Shown: positions 34,589-41,490 of the stretch, one piece after another | Numbering within the stretch: position 1 is the first letter of the stretch | Layout: each line of letters starts with the position of its first letter | Virus record (IMG/VR): IMGVR_UViG_3300017773_000016 | Span: 1 to 48,494 of that record | Strand: one strand, 5' to 3' | DNA: 48,494 bases | Origin: a virus | Program-made: the position numbers and the translations under genes | Notes under the pieces: model-generated | Told to the model about the DNA's origin: nothing | Seen by the model: only the letters and a program-made list of their open reading frames with translations | Databases searched by the model: none

Positions 34589-34911
34589 CTAATTTGGCCA
34601 ATAAACCTCCGATTGGTTTAAAAAAAAGTAAACCCAAAAAAAATCCAAAATATTTAAATAAAATACGATCAATGCCATGTTGTATTTGTCGTAAATTTAA
34701 CGAACCGCAATTATCTGCAACAACAGCACATCATCCAATTCACGATAGATATAGTGCAAGAAAGCGATCTGATGATACAGCTATTCCACTTTGCGATGGG
34801 CATCATCAAGGTTTATGGGATCAATCAAAAGTTGCCATTCATAAACAACCACTCGAATGGGAAAGGTTGTACGGAAAAGATTATAAATACTCTGCAGCAA
34901 GTATAGATTGA
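34585..34911 (+). CDS. Ref-like / DUF968-like HNH nuclease
   Basis: 108 aa. MPCCICRKFNEPQL supplies a CxxC, and TTAHHPIHDRYSARKRSDDT plus IPLCDGHHQGLWDQS complete an HNH-type metal site (HH ... HH). This pattern fits the RecA-dependent nuclease Ref family seen in phages. Start overlaps the DUF1367 stop by four bases. Its last 31 bases overlap tail to tail with the phosphomannomutase-like gene. Confidence 0.75.
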   Translation: MTNLANKPPIGLKKSKPKKNPKYLNKIRSMPCCICRKFNEPQLSATTAHHPIHDRYSARKRSDDTAIPLCDGHHQGLWDQSKVAIHKQPLEWERLYGKDYKYSAASID

Positions 34912-35582
34912 GTATCTTTCCAGTTTCTTACGCAATGGTATTTATGACAAGCTAATGCAATGGTGTAATCATTACCATTTGGGAAAATACTATCGCCAAA
35001 AAAAATTGTTTGTCTTTCTGTATAGTATTTATTTTTTATAATTTGACTTTTATCTTTACCTTTAGGAAAAATATCTATTCCAGTTTCCCCTGCAACAACA
35101 GCATCTAAACCACCAAATTTAGTATTTACGTATGCAGCACAAGCAGCTCTTTCTTTGTATTCTCTGTCCCAAGTTTTATACATATCTCTATCTTCTAATG
35201 AAGCAGGTCTACCAACAATGCTAAAATTTAACATTCCCATTCTAAGTTCAATATGATTTCCCAATTTTATGGGGTATGCAGACGCATCACAAAGCGCAGC
35301 TAGGTGCGTAATTAATCTCTCGCTTGGTACCCAAGGCTTTGATGATAAAACCTCACCTAAAAAGCGTTCCTCGTTTCCAGAACACGGAAATACAGCTTCA
35401 CATTCACTGAGTAATTCACCGCCTAACTGTTTTACGATTTGATCATAATTCGCACCACTAACAATAGATACAGAATGTGACTCACAAAACGAGAAAAAAA
35501 ATTCATAAAAATCTTCATGTATTATTTGTTTACTTGGTGTTAATGTACCATCCATATCAAAAATAAATACAGGCTTATTCAT
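34881..35582 (-). CDS. Phosphomannomutase-like HAD enzyme (eukaryotic PMM type)
   Basis: 233 aa from MNKPVFIFDMDGTLTPSK. Four HAD motifs are visible: DMDGTLTPSK (I), SIVSGANYDQIVKQLG (II), FPKGKDKSQI (III) and FFGDSIFPNGNDY (IV). RMGMLNFSIVGR in the cap matches the sugar-phosphate site of eukaryotic PMM2/Sec53-type phosphomannomutases, not the bacterial alpha-PGM type. It would interconvert mannose-6-P and mannose-1-P or a similar sugar. The length is close to that family. Possible source of sugar-1-phosphate for the nucleotidyltransferase and glycosyltransferase 5 kb away. It overlaps RusA by four bases. Confidence 0.82.
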   Translation of the reverse strand: MNKPVFIFDMDGTLTPSKQIIHEDFYEFFFSFCESHSVSIVSGANYDQIVKQLGGELLSECEAVFPCSGNEERFLGEVLSSKPWVPSERLITHLAALCDASAYPIKLGNHIELRMGMLNFSIVGRPASLEDRDMYKTWDREYKERAACAAYVNTKFGGLDAVVAGETGIDIFPKGKDKSQIIKNKYYTERQTIFFGDSIFPNGNDYTIALACHKYHCVRNWKDTQSILAAEYL

Positions 35583-36010
35583 GTTGCATCCCATTGTACT
35601 TTGACTTTTAAATGGGGTTCTTCGTTTATATCTGTATATTTTTTAAAAGCAGAAATATGCCAAACTTGTTTATCATCGTCATAAACAATAGAATTACAAG
35701 CATCTAATGCTGCCTTAACAATGTTATCAATATCAGGGCGAGGTGGCACAATATTACCTGCCTGACAGTGTAATACTTTCATTTTCGAGTAAGATTTTGG
35801 AATCGGAAAAACAGCACTGATTATGACACTGCATCTTTTTTTTGAGGCACCAAGGCGTTTCTTTTTCATTGCAACCCAAGCTGAATTTTTTATTCGTGCC
35901 TCGTAGTCTTTTGTTTCTTTAGGAGTATACGGAACACCAGTTCTTGTAAACCGTGGTCTCCCTTTTCCAACAGGAGTTCCAGAGACTATAAAATTTACTG
36001 TATGTAACAT
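35579..36010 (-). CDS. rusA: RusA-family Holliday junction endonuclease
   Basis: 143 aa. VNFIVSGTPVGKGRPRFTRT at the N-terminus and PPRPDIDNIVKAALDACNSI then VYDDDKQVWHISAFKKY are the RusA signatures, including the acidic metal-binding residues. It resolves branched DNA before packaging. Start overlaps the upstream gene by 16 bases. Confidence 0.9.
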   Translation of the reverse strand: MLHTVNFIVSGTPVGKGRPRFTRTGVPYTPKETKDYEARIKNSAWVAMKKKRLGASKKRCSVIISAVFPIPKSYSKMKVLHCQAGNIVPPRPDIDNIVKAALDACNSIVYDDDKQVWHISAFKKYTDINEEPHLKVKVQWDAT

Positions 36011-36420
36011 TCTTTCTTCTCAAAATTTAAATTTTCATGATCATCAACACCACATATCCACATATTTTCTGTCTGATCATCAAATACAACAATTATATTA
36101 CTTCCGTGACCATTTTTTTCAGAAAATATTGGATGGTATTGTAAATTAACTTTTGTACACCTAAAAAGATTTTGTACATCAATCTTTAATTTTGTAAAAA
36201 GAGAGCTTGAAATACCTTCTCCGCGAAAAACGGTATACGACTGTAAATCAACATTGTTGTCAGCCAAAATTTTATCAATTTTTTTAATTATATTTTTAAT
36301 AGACGCCAACCGAACATCTTTGTTTTTATGATTTTGTTTAATTTCAAAATGGTAATTTTCCATTGCAATTTTAATTGTTTCAAGTTGTGTTACTGCAAAA
36401 TCTACAGCTACCTTTTTCAT
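35995..36420 (-). CDS. Hypothetical protein upstream of rusA
   Basis: 141 aa, starting MKKVAVDFAVTQLETIKIAM. Helical N-terminal half rich in Lys; C-terminal half with HGSNIIVVFDDQTENMWICG. GGAT precedes the ATG closely. No family recognised. Confidence 0.65.
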   Translation of the reverse strand: MKKVAVDFAVTQLETIKIAMENYHFEIKQNHKNKDVRLASIKNIIKKIDKILADNNVDLQSYTVFRGEGISSSLFTKLKIDVQNLFRCTKVNLQYHPIFSEKNGHGSNIIVVFDDQTENMWICGVDDHENLNFEKKECYIQ

Positions 36421-36424
36421 TGAA

Positions 36425-36526
36425 TTATCCTTTTATATTTAATAAAAACATCTGGGGCGGTGGTTTTCTCTTTTCTGTATCGTAGTTAGCAGGTTTCCTA
36501 TCATACAGTTTTTTCCACCGTCTCAC
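36425..36526 (-). CDS. Small basic protein, probable
   Basis: 33-aa frame from a GTG (VRRWKKLYDRKPANYDTEKR), ending PPPQMFLLNIKG. It fills the gap between two genes with ten and four bases to spare, in the operon direction. There is no clear ribosome-binding site, so coupling to the upstream gene would be needed. Basic and proline-rich; function unknown. Confidence 0.4.
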   Translation of the reverse strand: MRRWKKLYDRKPANYDTEKRKPPPQMFLLNIKG

Positions 36527-36536
36527 GAATAATTTA

Positions 36537-36929
36537 TTATATTTTTATACCTGCTGCTCTGCATTTAGCATAAAATTCAGTAAGGTCTTTTTTAGCTAAA
36601 TAATAATTATTTGTTGCATTACGATCTGCATCGGTACGCCATCGCTCTCTTTCCCAATACAAAACCTGTTGCGTGAGATATTTTCTTTCTTGTATCAGTG
36701 CTTCGGATAATTTTTCTTTTGACATTGGCTTCCTATGTTTAAAAAATATGTTGTGATTATAAGCAAAAGTTCTCAGTGTAATTACGTTGATCTGCAAAAT
36801 CTCTGCTATGGCTGGTGCCGAAAAACCTGCATCTGCATAACATTTTATTGTTTCAATTCTCATTTGTCTTTGAGCAAGTTTCAGTTCAGATTTTGCCTTA
36901 TCTACTTTTTGACGTAAGGACATATTCAT
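36537..36929 (-). CDS. HTH protein, hypothetical regulator or DNA-binding protein
   Basis: 130 aa, starting MNMSLRQKVDKAKSELKLAQ. ETIKCYADAGFSAPAIAEIL then QINVITLRTFAYNHNI makes a helix-turn-helix. The C-terminal half is a charged helix with YWERERWRTDADRNATNNYY. It overlaps the 474-aa gene by 32 bases. May regulate the operon or bind phage DNA; not assignable further. Confidence 0.6.
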   Translation of the reverse strand: MNMSLRQKVDKAKSELKLAQRQMRIETIKCYADAGFSAPAIAEILQINVITLRTFAYNHNIFFKHRKPMSKEKLSEALIQERKYLTQQVLYWERERWRTDADRNATNNYYLAKKDLTEFYAKCRAAGIKI

Positions 36930-38322
36930 GTTCGATTATTCCCAGTTCTGCATTTCCAACTGTACACTGTTTGACCCATGTACGCTTTTTAATACGCCCA
37001 TGAACATCTTTTAGAACGCGCCAGTGACCTCTTCTTGTATGCTGTCGTTTGGGTGTACCATGACCAGTAAAAAGCTGTTGATAGATATTTACGCCATGTT
37101 TTGGTAATTCAATTTCAATAACCTTTAATTCATTTCTGGGAACACGCTGACCCCATTTTATTTGTGGATATATTTTTTGTGGTGCGTGTACTTCTCTTAC
37201 AAATCTTGGATAATTCAAAAGAGAAAAAACAGCAGCTAGAAATCTTAAATCTCCATCACATGCCATTGCTGTATGTGTTAGCTGTTGTTTAACCTTATCT
37301 TCTTTATCGAGCTCGGTATGATAATTTAATTTTGTTGCAGTAATATCAGTTTCACCAAATGCAATTTGTTGACCGAAGGTTTTCATTGCTGTTTTAGGAA
37401 ATTCTTCTGCAAAATGATCAGAATATTTTTTTCCAAGAAGTCGATTAAATAAATCAGGACTTTCTGTATACGGTTTCCCTTTATGTTGACATCCAAGAGA
37501 TGCCAAAGAGTCTTCATTTGAAAAAAACCAAGACCAAGAACTCATCATTGCATCTTGTGCAGATTTTTTGGTCATTGTCTTGTCGGTATAAAACTGTTCG
37601 CTCAGACAAACGGTATATTGAAAAATATTGGAACCACGATTTTCTATATGGTAGGCTGTTTTATTTGCTACATATGGACGTCTATCGTATTCTGTGGTTA
37701 TTCCCAATGTTTCATTGTGTTTTTGTACCTCGTCAAATTTTACAAGTTCATTCCACTCTACCCAAAGATTATCAAAACATGGAATTGCTTTCGGTAGCAG
37801 TTGTAAAATATATTTTGGATAAGAGAATGAAAGTGCCACCGCCTTTCTTACAAAATCATCTGATAAGGTTATACGCTCACTTTCAATAATCTTTTTGCGC
37901 ATAAGTTTGAAATCGTAATCAAGGCGTTTCTTTTCTTCAAGTTGTGCAAATGCAAAATCAAGAAAAAAAGCCTTCTTTGGATTTGCTAGTGCCGCAAGAA
38001 AAGTATTGTAAAGATAATTTTCTTGTTCTGGTCTTACGACCAAATTATCTGTACCATCGTGCGCTATACCTGCTGTTTGCCCCCATCCAAACGGTTTATC
38101 AAAATCAGCATCTTTATCGCGATAAAAATAATCATCAAATATTGATTGTTCGTCTTTTGAAAATTGTGATTTGACTTGTTGAACTATATCTTCTCGGTTG
38201 CCAATTTTAATTTCACTTTTGTTGCCCCTTAAATTAATTCCACTGAAATCATTTTTAAGAGATAGTAAATCTTTAGATGCCTGACTACTCAATTTCACTG
38301 GTGATTTTGTTTTTTTTGCCAT
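36898..38322 (-). CDS. Large hypothetical protein
   Basis: 474 aa, starting MAKKTKSPVKLSSQASKDLL. Aromatic-rich central body (YILQLLPKAIPCFDNLWVEW, MMSSWSWFFSNEDSLASLGC). The C-terminal segment RRGHWRVLKDVHGRIKKRTW then VKQCTVGNAELGIIEHEY looks like a small beta-rich module I have seen at the ends of other uncharacterised phage proteins. No catalytic motif recognised. The largest unassigned early gene. Confidence 0.65.
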   Translation of the reverse strand: MAKKTKSPVKLSSQASKDLLSLKNDFSGINLRGNKSEIKIGNREDIVQQVKSQFSKDEQSIFDDYFYRDKDADFDKPFGWGQTAGIAHDGTDNLVVRPEQENYLYNTFLAALANPKKAFFLDFAFAQLEEKKRLDYDFKLMRKKIIESERITLSDDFVRKAVALSFSYPKYILQLLPKAIPCFDNLWVEWNELVKFDEVQKHNETLGITTEYDRRPYVANKTAYHIENRGSNIFQYTVCLSEQFYTDKTMTKKSAQDAMMSSWSWFFSNEDSLASLGCQHKGKPYTESPDLFNRLLGKKYSDHFAEEFPKTAMKTFGQQIAFGETDITATKLNYHTELDKEDKVKQQLTHTAMACDGDLRFLAAVFSLLNYPRFVREVHAPQKIYPQIKWGQRVPRNELKVIEIELPKHGVNIYQQLFTGHGTPKRQHTRRGHWRVLKDVHGRIKKRTWVKQCTVGNAELGIIEHEYVLTSKSR

Positions 38323-38325
38323 TCT

Positions 38326-38535
38326 TTAAGCCCTTTTTGTTTTTTTACCTTTCCGAAATTTTTGCTGTTCGCCAATAAAATTGATATTATGAATTTTACA
38401 GAATTGATAAATCTGTTGACGGTGCATGCCGAGAATACGAGCAGCCTCTGACTGACTGTGACCTTTTTCTATTTGGTCAAATATCAAAGAAATCCGCTCT
38501 TCTTTTTGTTTTCGTACAAGGTCGTTCCATTTCAT
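38326..38535 (-). CDS. Small HTH protein
   Basis: 69 aa. ISLIFDQIEKGHSQSEAARI then LGMHRQQIYQFCKIHNI is a helix-turn-helix of Fis/psq type; the C-terminus is strongly basic (KFRKGKKTKRA). It probably binds DNA and could act on the shared promoters. GGGGAAAG precedes the start. Confidence 0.65.
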   Translation of the reverse strand: MKWNDLVRKQKEERISLIFDQIEKGHSQSEAARILGMHRQQIYQFCKIHNINFIGEQQKFRKGKKTKRA

Positions 38536-38550
38536 TTATTACTTTCCCCG

Positions 38551-38787
38551 CTAATAAATACTGTCTTTAAAATCTTCCTCGAAATCATTGTAACTTGCGT
38601 TCAAAAATTTCATTATTCTGTCTGGTATTTTAAAACCTCCCTTCTCGTCTCCGCGACTATCATTTAAATAAATGTCTGTTATATTTGTTTCTGATGATAT
38701 GTCGTCAAAGATACCTTCTACAACAATATCAAATGCCTTACCTTTTACTTCTACCATCATGAAGTGATTATGATGAATATATGCCAT
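38551..38787 (-). CDS. Hypothetical protein
   Basis: 78 aa, starting MAYIHHNHFMMVEVKGKAFD. Acidic. AGAGGTTCACATG at its start matches the shared leader, although a promoter is not visible immediately upstream; a hairpin separates it from the preceding gene. Function unknown. Confidence 0.65.
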   Translation of the reverse strand: MAYIHHNHFMMVEVKGKAFDIVVEGIFDDISSETNITDIYLNDSRGDEKGGFKIPDRIMKFLNASYNDFEEDFKDSIY

Positions 38788-38797
38788 GTGAACCTCT

Positions 38798-38823
38798 AAA
38801 AATTAGTGGGGGCTGTTGCCCCC
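38798..38823 (-). terminator. Hairpin GGGGGC AACA GCCCCC, minus strand
   Basis: Perfect 6-bp G/C stem with an AACA loop, followed on the minus strand by ACTAATTTTT, just before the leader of the next gene. The same 16-base hairpin occurs in plus orientation at 41221. Confidence 0.7.
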
Positions 38824-38829
38824 GATTGA

Positions 38830-39042
38830 TTATGCAGTCATATTTACTGATGCTACTTGATGTCCTGTTCCGCGTATCCACTGATAAGCATGCATTTTAA
38901 CCAATACAGCGGCTTGCGCTCTGTTTGATGCGTCTACACCTACAAGACAGTTACCTTGATCCGTCCAGACCTCAACTTCATATTCATGTGCTTTTGACGA
39001 ATCGGAAAGCCAGATTTGATTGCTGTGAATTTTGATTTCCAT
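38830..39042 (-). CDS. Small hypothetical protein under a shared-family promoter
   Basis: 70 aa, starting MEIKIHSNQIWLSDSSKAHE; contains NCLVGVDASNRAQAAVLVKM. Beta-alpha composition. The AGAGAGGTTCACAATG leader and the minus-strand member of the promoter family precede it, and a G/C-rich hairpin follows. Unknown function. Confidence 0.7.
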   Translation of the reverse strand: MEIKIHSNQIWLSDSSKAHEYEVEVWTDQGNCLVGVDASNRAQAAVLVKMHAYQWIRGTGHQVASVNMTA

Positions 39043-39067
39043 TGTGAACCTCTCTTTCTATATATAC

Positions 39068-39109
39068 AGACTAATATATTTGCACATAGTTGTCAATATA
39101 ATATTTACA
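39068..39109 (-). promoter_or_regulatory. Phage promoter, shared family, minus strand (39.0 kb)
   Basis: On the minus strand TGTAAATATTATATTGACA (TTGACA at 39091-39096), a 17-bp spacer and TAGTCT at 39068-39073; an AGAGAGGTTCACAATG leader follows. Twenty-one bases here are identical to those upstream of 40.2 kb. Confidence 0.7.
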
Positions 39110-39111
39110 TT
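39091..39111. repeat. 21-bp direct repeat, copy 1 (promoter element)
   Basis: TGTCAATATAATATTTACAT plus one T is repeated exactly at 40275-40295. It contains the -35 box and upstream element of the two minus-strand promoters. Confidence 0.8.
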
Positions 39112-39119
39112 TATTTTAA

Positions 39120-39440
39120 TTAATCTTTAACTTTCCATTTAATACAAGATTTTCCCCATTTGGTTTTACCTCTGTAACCACTGTCAATAACCTTACCGCT
39201 GTTCTGCAATTCACTTAGTCGAGGTTGCACACTTGCGTATGGGCAATTTAGAAAATCTGCTATCTCTTCTGTTGTTAATGCAACACCAGCTTTTTGTAAC
39301 AATTCAAAAACACGATCTCGTATTGTTAATTTATGGTTAGGGCTGCTTTGCGCAGCCCCCTTACTTGTATCTGTCTTTTGATAACCGATGCCTGTATCTC
39401 TAAAATACCCACTGTTATAAATCATTTTATTATTATCCAT
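39120..39440 (-). CDS. Winged-helix DNA-binding protein
   Basis: 106 aa from MDNNKMIYNSGYFRDTG; AAGGAG lies nine bases upstream, inside the end of the previous gene, which decides this start. KLTIRDRVFELLQKAGVALT, TEEIADFLNCPYASVQPRLS and ELQNSGKVIDSGYRGKTKW form a MarR/winged-helix-like domain. Possibly a phage regulator. Confidence 0.7.
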   Translation of the reverse strand: MDNNKMIYNSGYFRDTGIGYQKTDTSKGAAQSSPNHKLTIRDRVFELLQKAGVALTTEEIADFLNCPYASVQPRLSELQNSGKVIDSGYRGKTKWGKSCIKWKVKD

Positions 39441-39441
39441 T

Positions 39442-39972
39442 TTATTCATCTCCTTTGAAATTTTGTACTCCAGTACCTGTGTAATTTTCTTTTTTAACAA
39501 ATCTTGTCTGCCAACCGAAAGGTATGTTTGCTTCTTCTGGCATCACAATTAAGTGATATTGATTAGCTGTATTGACCATTTTACTTTCTTTTGGAAAAAT
39601 TTGTATTGCATCACATTCTGTGCCACAAAGTCTGTTTTTAATTGTTTGCATGTCTTGCCAATTATTAACAGGTCTTCTGTCTTTGCGTCGAATAGATAGC
39701 CAAGTACATTTACCTTTAAATTCTGGATTATGTACAAGTTCGTCTGCCGCTTCTCTGCGATAGACCATGATAATGTAAATATCATTTTTCCAAGTCTCTT
39801 GAAGGTATTCTTTCAGCAAATGAATTTTCATTTCTTGTAAAGTCCGATTTTCATAAGCTTCTGGCAAATCATTCTTCAATTCTTTGGCTTGTTGCTCTAA
39901 CCTATCTTCAGTTGGAATGTGAGTGACAAGCGTTAGCTTGCCACCTTTTGGATTTACCTCTCTAGTTAACAT
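39442..39972 (-). CDS. DUF7694-like phage protein
   Basis: 176 aa. IYIIMVYRREAADELV, CTWLSIRRKDRRPVNNWQDM, QTIKNRLCGTECDAIQIFP and SKMVNTANQYHLIVMPEEA match the DUF7694 family, common in phages of alphaproteobacteria and of unknown function. Its stop overlaps the ribosome-binding region of the wHTH gene. Confidence 0.75.
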   Translation of the reverse strand: MLTREVNPKGGKLTLVTHIPTEDRLEQQAKELKNDLPEAYENRTLQEMKIHLLKEYLQETWKNDIYIIMVYRREAADELVHNPEFKGKCTWLSIRRKDRRPVNNWQDMQTIKNRLCGTECDAIQIFPKESKMVNTANQYHLIVMPEEANIPFGWQTRFVKKENYTGTGVQNFKGDE

Positions 39973-40207
39973 CGTTCATTTTCCTCGCATGATCTAGAAC
40001 CCTCATTCTTTCAGAGTAAGAAAGTTGAGAAATGGTATTCAAAACCTTGATTGCGTATTTACGAACTTCTTCTTTTGAAAAATTATATTGTTTTGGCTTT
40101 TTATTTGCCTCCTTAATAATTTCATTTAATTTTGGATTTTTGTCTTTTAATTTATCTAGCTGATCATCCGTAAAATCATCTAGGGTAAAATATGGTTTGT
40201 TTTTCAT
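39962..40207 (-). CDS. Hypothetical protein, first gene of the leftward early operon
   Basis: 81 aa, starting MKNKPYFTLDDFTDDQLDKL. Charged and helical throughout, with a possible coiled coil; SQLSYSERMRVLDHARKMND ends it. GAGGTTCAAATG leads the start and a shared-family promoter lies upstream on the minus strand. Confidence 0.7.
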   Translation of the reverse strand: MKNKPYFTLDDFTDDQLDKLKDKNPKLNEIIKEANKKPKQYNFSKEEVRKYAIKVLNTISQLSYSERMRVLDHARKMNDVN

Positions 40208-40251
40208 TTGAACCTCGTTATTAGTTTTGTCTAATTATTTAAGACAATTCT

Positions 40252-40293
40252 ATACTATCACATACATTATAATATGTCAATATAATATTTACA
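40252..40293 (-). promoter_or_regulatory. Phage promoter, shared family, minus strand (40.2 kb)
   Basis: Minus strand TGTAAATATTATATTGACA (TTGACA at 40275-40280), 17-bp spacer, TAGTAT at 40252-40257 preceded by TGA, so an extended -10. It is back to back with the plus-strand promoter at 40314; their upstream TGTAAAT elements face each other. Confidence 0.75.
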
Positions 40294-40295
40294 TT
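40275..40295. repeat. 21-bp direct repeat, copy 2 (promoter element)
   Basis: Second copy of the 39091-39111 sequence. Identity extends beyond a normal -35 box, pointing to duplication of a whole promoter or to a shared regulator site. Confidence 0.8.
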
Positions 40296-40300
40296 ATTTT

Positions 40301-40341
40301 TGTAAATTAATTATTGACATCAACTTAGTTTATGATAGTTT
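40301..40341 (+). promoter_or_regulatory. Phage promoter, shared family (cassette at 40.4 kb)
   Basis: TGTAAATTAATTATTGACA with TTGACA at 40314-40319, a 16-bp spacer and TAGTTT at 40336-40341 with preceding TGA; the leader GGAGGTTCATAAATG reaches the first gene. Confidence 0.7.
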
Positions 40342-40375
40342 CTACTTACAAATCAACATCAACGGAGGTTCATAA

Positions 40376-41215
40376 ATGCTTGATTTTACTAATATAAATG
40401 AAATAGACTATAATTTTAAGGTAAACGAAGTTCCACTTACTGCACAAGGTTCTGATACACCGATTGAAGGTTGGAAGGTACTTGTTCGAGAAGATACTGG
40501 GATGCCACTTCATGTTCATCGCAACAGTTATAAAATGCTATCGCATGACGATGTTGTTAATTCTACATATGACAGCATCAAACAAACGAATATCTCACAA
40601 GATTTTGGCTTTGATGTTAAAACACTTGATGATGGTAGAAAATTACAAATAGAAGTACTGTTCAACGATTTGGTTGCAGAACCTGCTGTTGGTGATTATT
40701 GCAAATATCGTATCCGTGTTTGGAATTCTTATGACGGTTCATATGCATATCAAACTGTTGCAGATGCTTTTAGATTATGGTGCTTAAACGGCTGTACCAC
40801 ACCAGACTCTATTTCTAAGGTCTGGATGCGCCATACCTCACAGGTAAATGTAGAAGGTGCTGCAGACAAGATTTCAAACGGTCTTGAAATATTCCACGGA
40901 CAAAAAGAATTGTGGCAAGGTTGGATGAAACAAAAAATCACTGTTAAAAAGGCAGAAAACTTTTTCAAAAAATACCTTATCAATCACCAAACAAAATCAA
41001 GCGAAGAAAAGTTTAATTCTAAACAGCTTGAAAAGTTGATGGGACAATTGAAAACAGAAACCAAAGACCTTGGTTCTAACAAATGGGCATTATATAATTG
41101 CATGACCCATTGGGCTACTCATACCACAGAACATAAATCTCCCGTCAGTGTGACCAGAGATAGAGAACAAAAAATTGCAAAGGCAATAAATACTAAGGCT
41201 TGGGCAGAAATTTAA
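40376..41215 (+). CDS. DUF932-like protein
   Basis: 279 aa, starting MLDFTNINEIDYNFKVNEVP. WKVLVREDTGMPLHVHRNSY, YKMLSHDDVVNSTYDSIKQT and RKLQIEVLFNDLVAEPAVG followed by AFRLWCLNGCTTPDSISKVW are DUF932-type features seen in phage and plasmid proteins. The reaction, if any, is unknown. Promoter-proximal in its cassette and followed by a strong hairpin. Confidence 0.75.
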   Translation: MLDFTNINEIDYNFKVNEVPLTAQGSDTPIEGWKVLVREDTGMPLHVHRNSYKMLSHDDVVNSTYDSIKQTNISQDFGFDVKTLDDGRKLQIEVLFNDLVAEPAVGDYCKYRIRVWNSYDGSYAYQTVADAFRLWCLNGCTTPDSISKVWMRHTSQVNVEGAADKISNGLEIFHGQKELWQGWMKQKITVKKAENFFKKYLINHQTKSSEEKFNSKQLEKLMGQLKTETKDLGSNKWALYNCMTHWATHTTEHKSPVSVTRDREQKIAKAINTKAWAEI

Positions 41216-41220
41216 CTAGA

Positions 41221-41245
41221 GGGGGCAACAGCCCCCATTTTTTTT
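41221..41245 (+). terminator. Intrinsic terminator GGGGGC AACA GCCCCC plus T-run
   Basis: Perfect 6-bp G/C stem, AACA loop, then A and eight T residues, directly after the DUF932-like gene. Same stem and loop as at 38808 on the other strand. A second gene starts only 11 bases later, so read-through must be expected. Confidence 0.88.
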
Positions 41246-41256
41246 GAGGAAAAATA

Positions 41257-41490
41257 ATGATCAAATATTATACATTTATGATTTTAAGTTTTATGATTGA
41301 CGGAGAAACACTTGAGTATCCCCTGATGTTTCCAAGCTATGATGCTTGCAGCTATAACAAAGCAAAAATAAGAGATACCTTTGAACCGTTTGCAACGCAC
41401 CAAAATGTTCATGTTTATTGTAAAGGTACAGATGTTGCTTCTAATGAACTGGTGAAACCAATGCCTCGTCCTGATACGCTTTATCAGTAA
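41257..41490 (+). CDS. Small hypothetical protein, possibly exported
   Basis: 77 aa, starting MIKYYTFMILSFMIDGETLE. Two Cys (SYDACSYNKA and HVYCKG) sit in a layout shared with the 53-aa protein at 43.8 kb. The short hydrophobic N-terminus could be a weak signal. GAGGA precedes the ATG. Its last 50 bases overlap the endolysin-adjacent gene tail to tail. Confidence 0.6.
   Translation: MIKYYTFMILSFMIDGETLEYPLMFPSYDACSYNKAKIRDTFEPFATHQNVHVYCKGTDVASNELVKPMPRPDTLYQ

Noticed and set aside
28941-40207. Temperate lifestyle genes (integrase, CI-like repressor, excisionase)
   Set aside because: The HTH proteins are small and unassigned; none has integrase or LexA/CI-type features, and no att-like repeats were seen.
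40207-40376. Origin of replication at the AT-rich divergent gap
   Set aside because: AT richness and repeats are explained by two promoters; no iterons or DnaA-like boxes could be distinguished.
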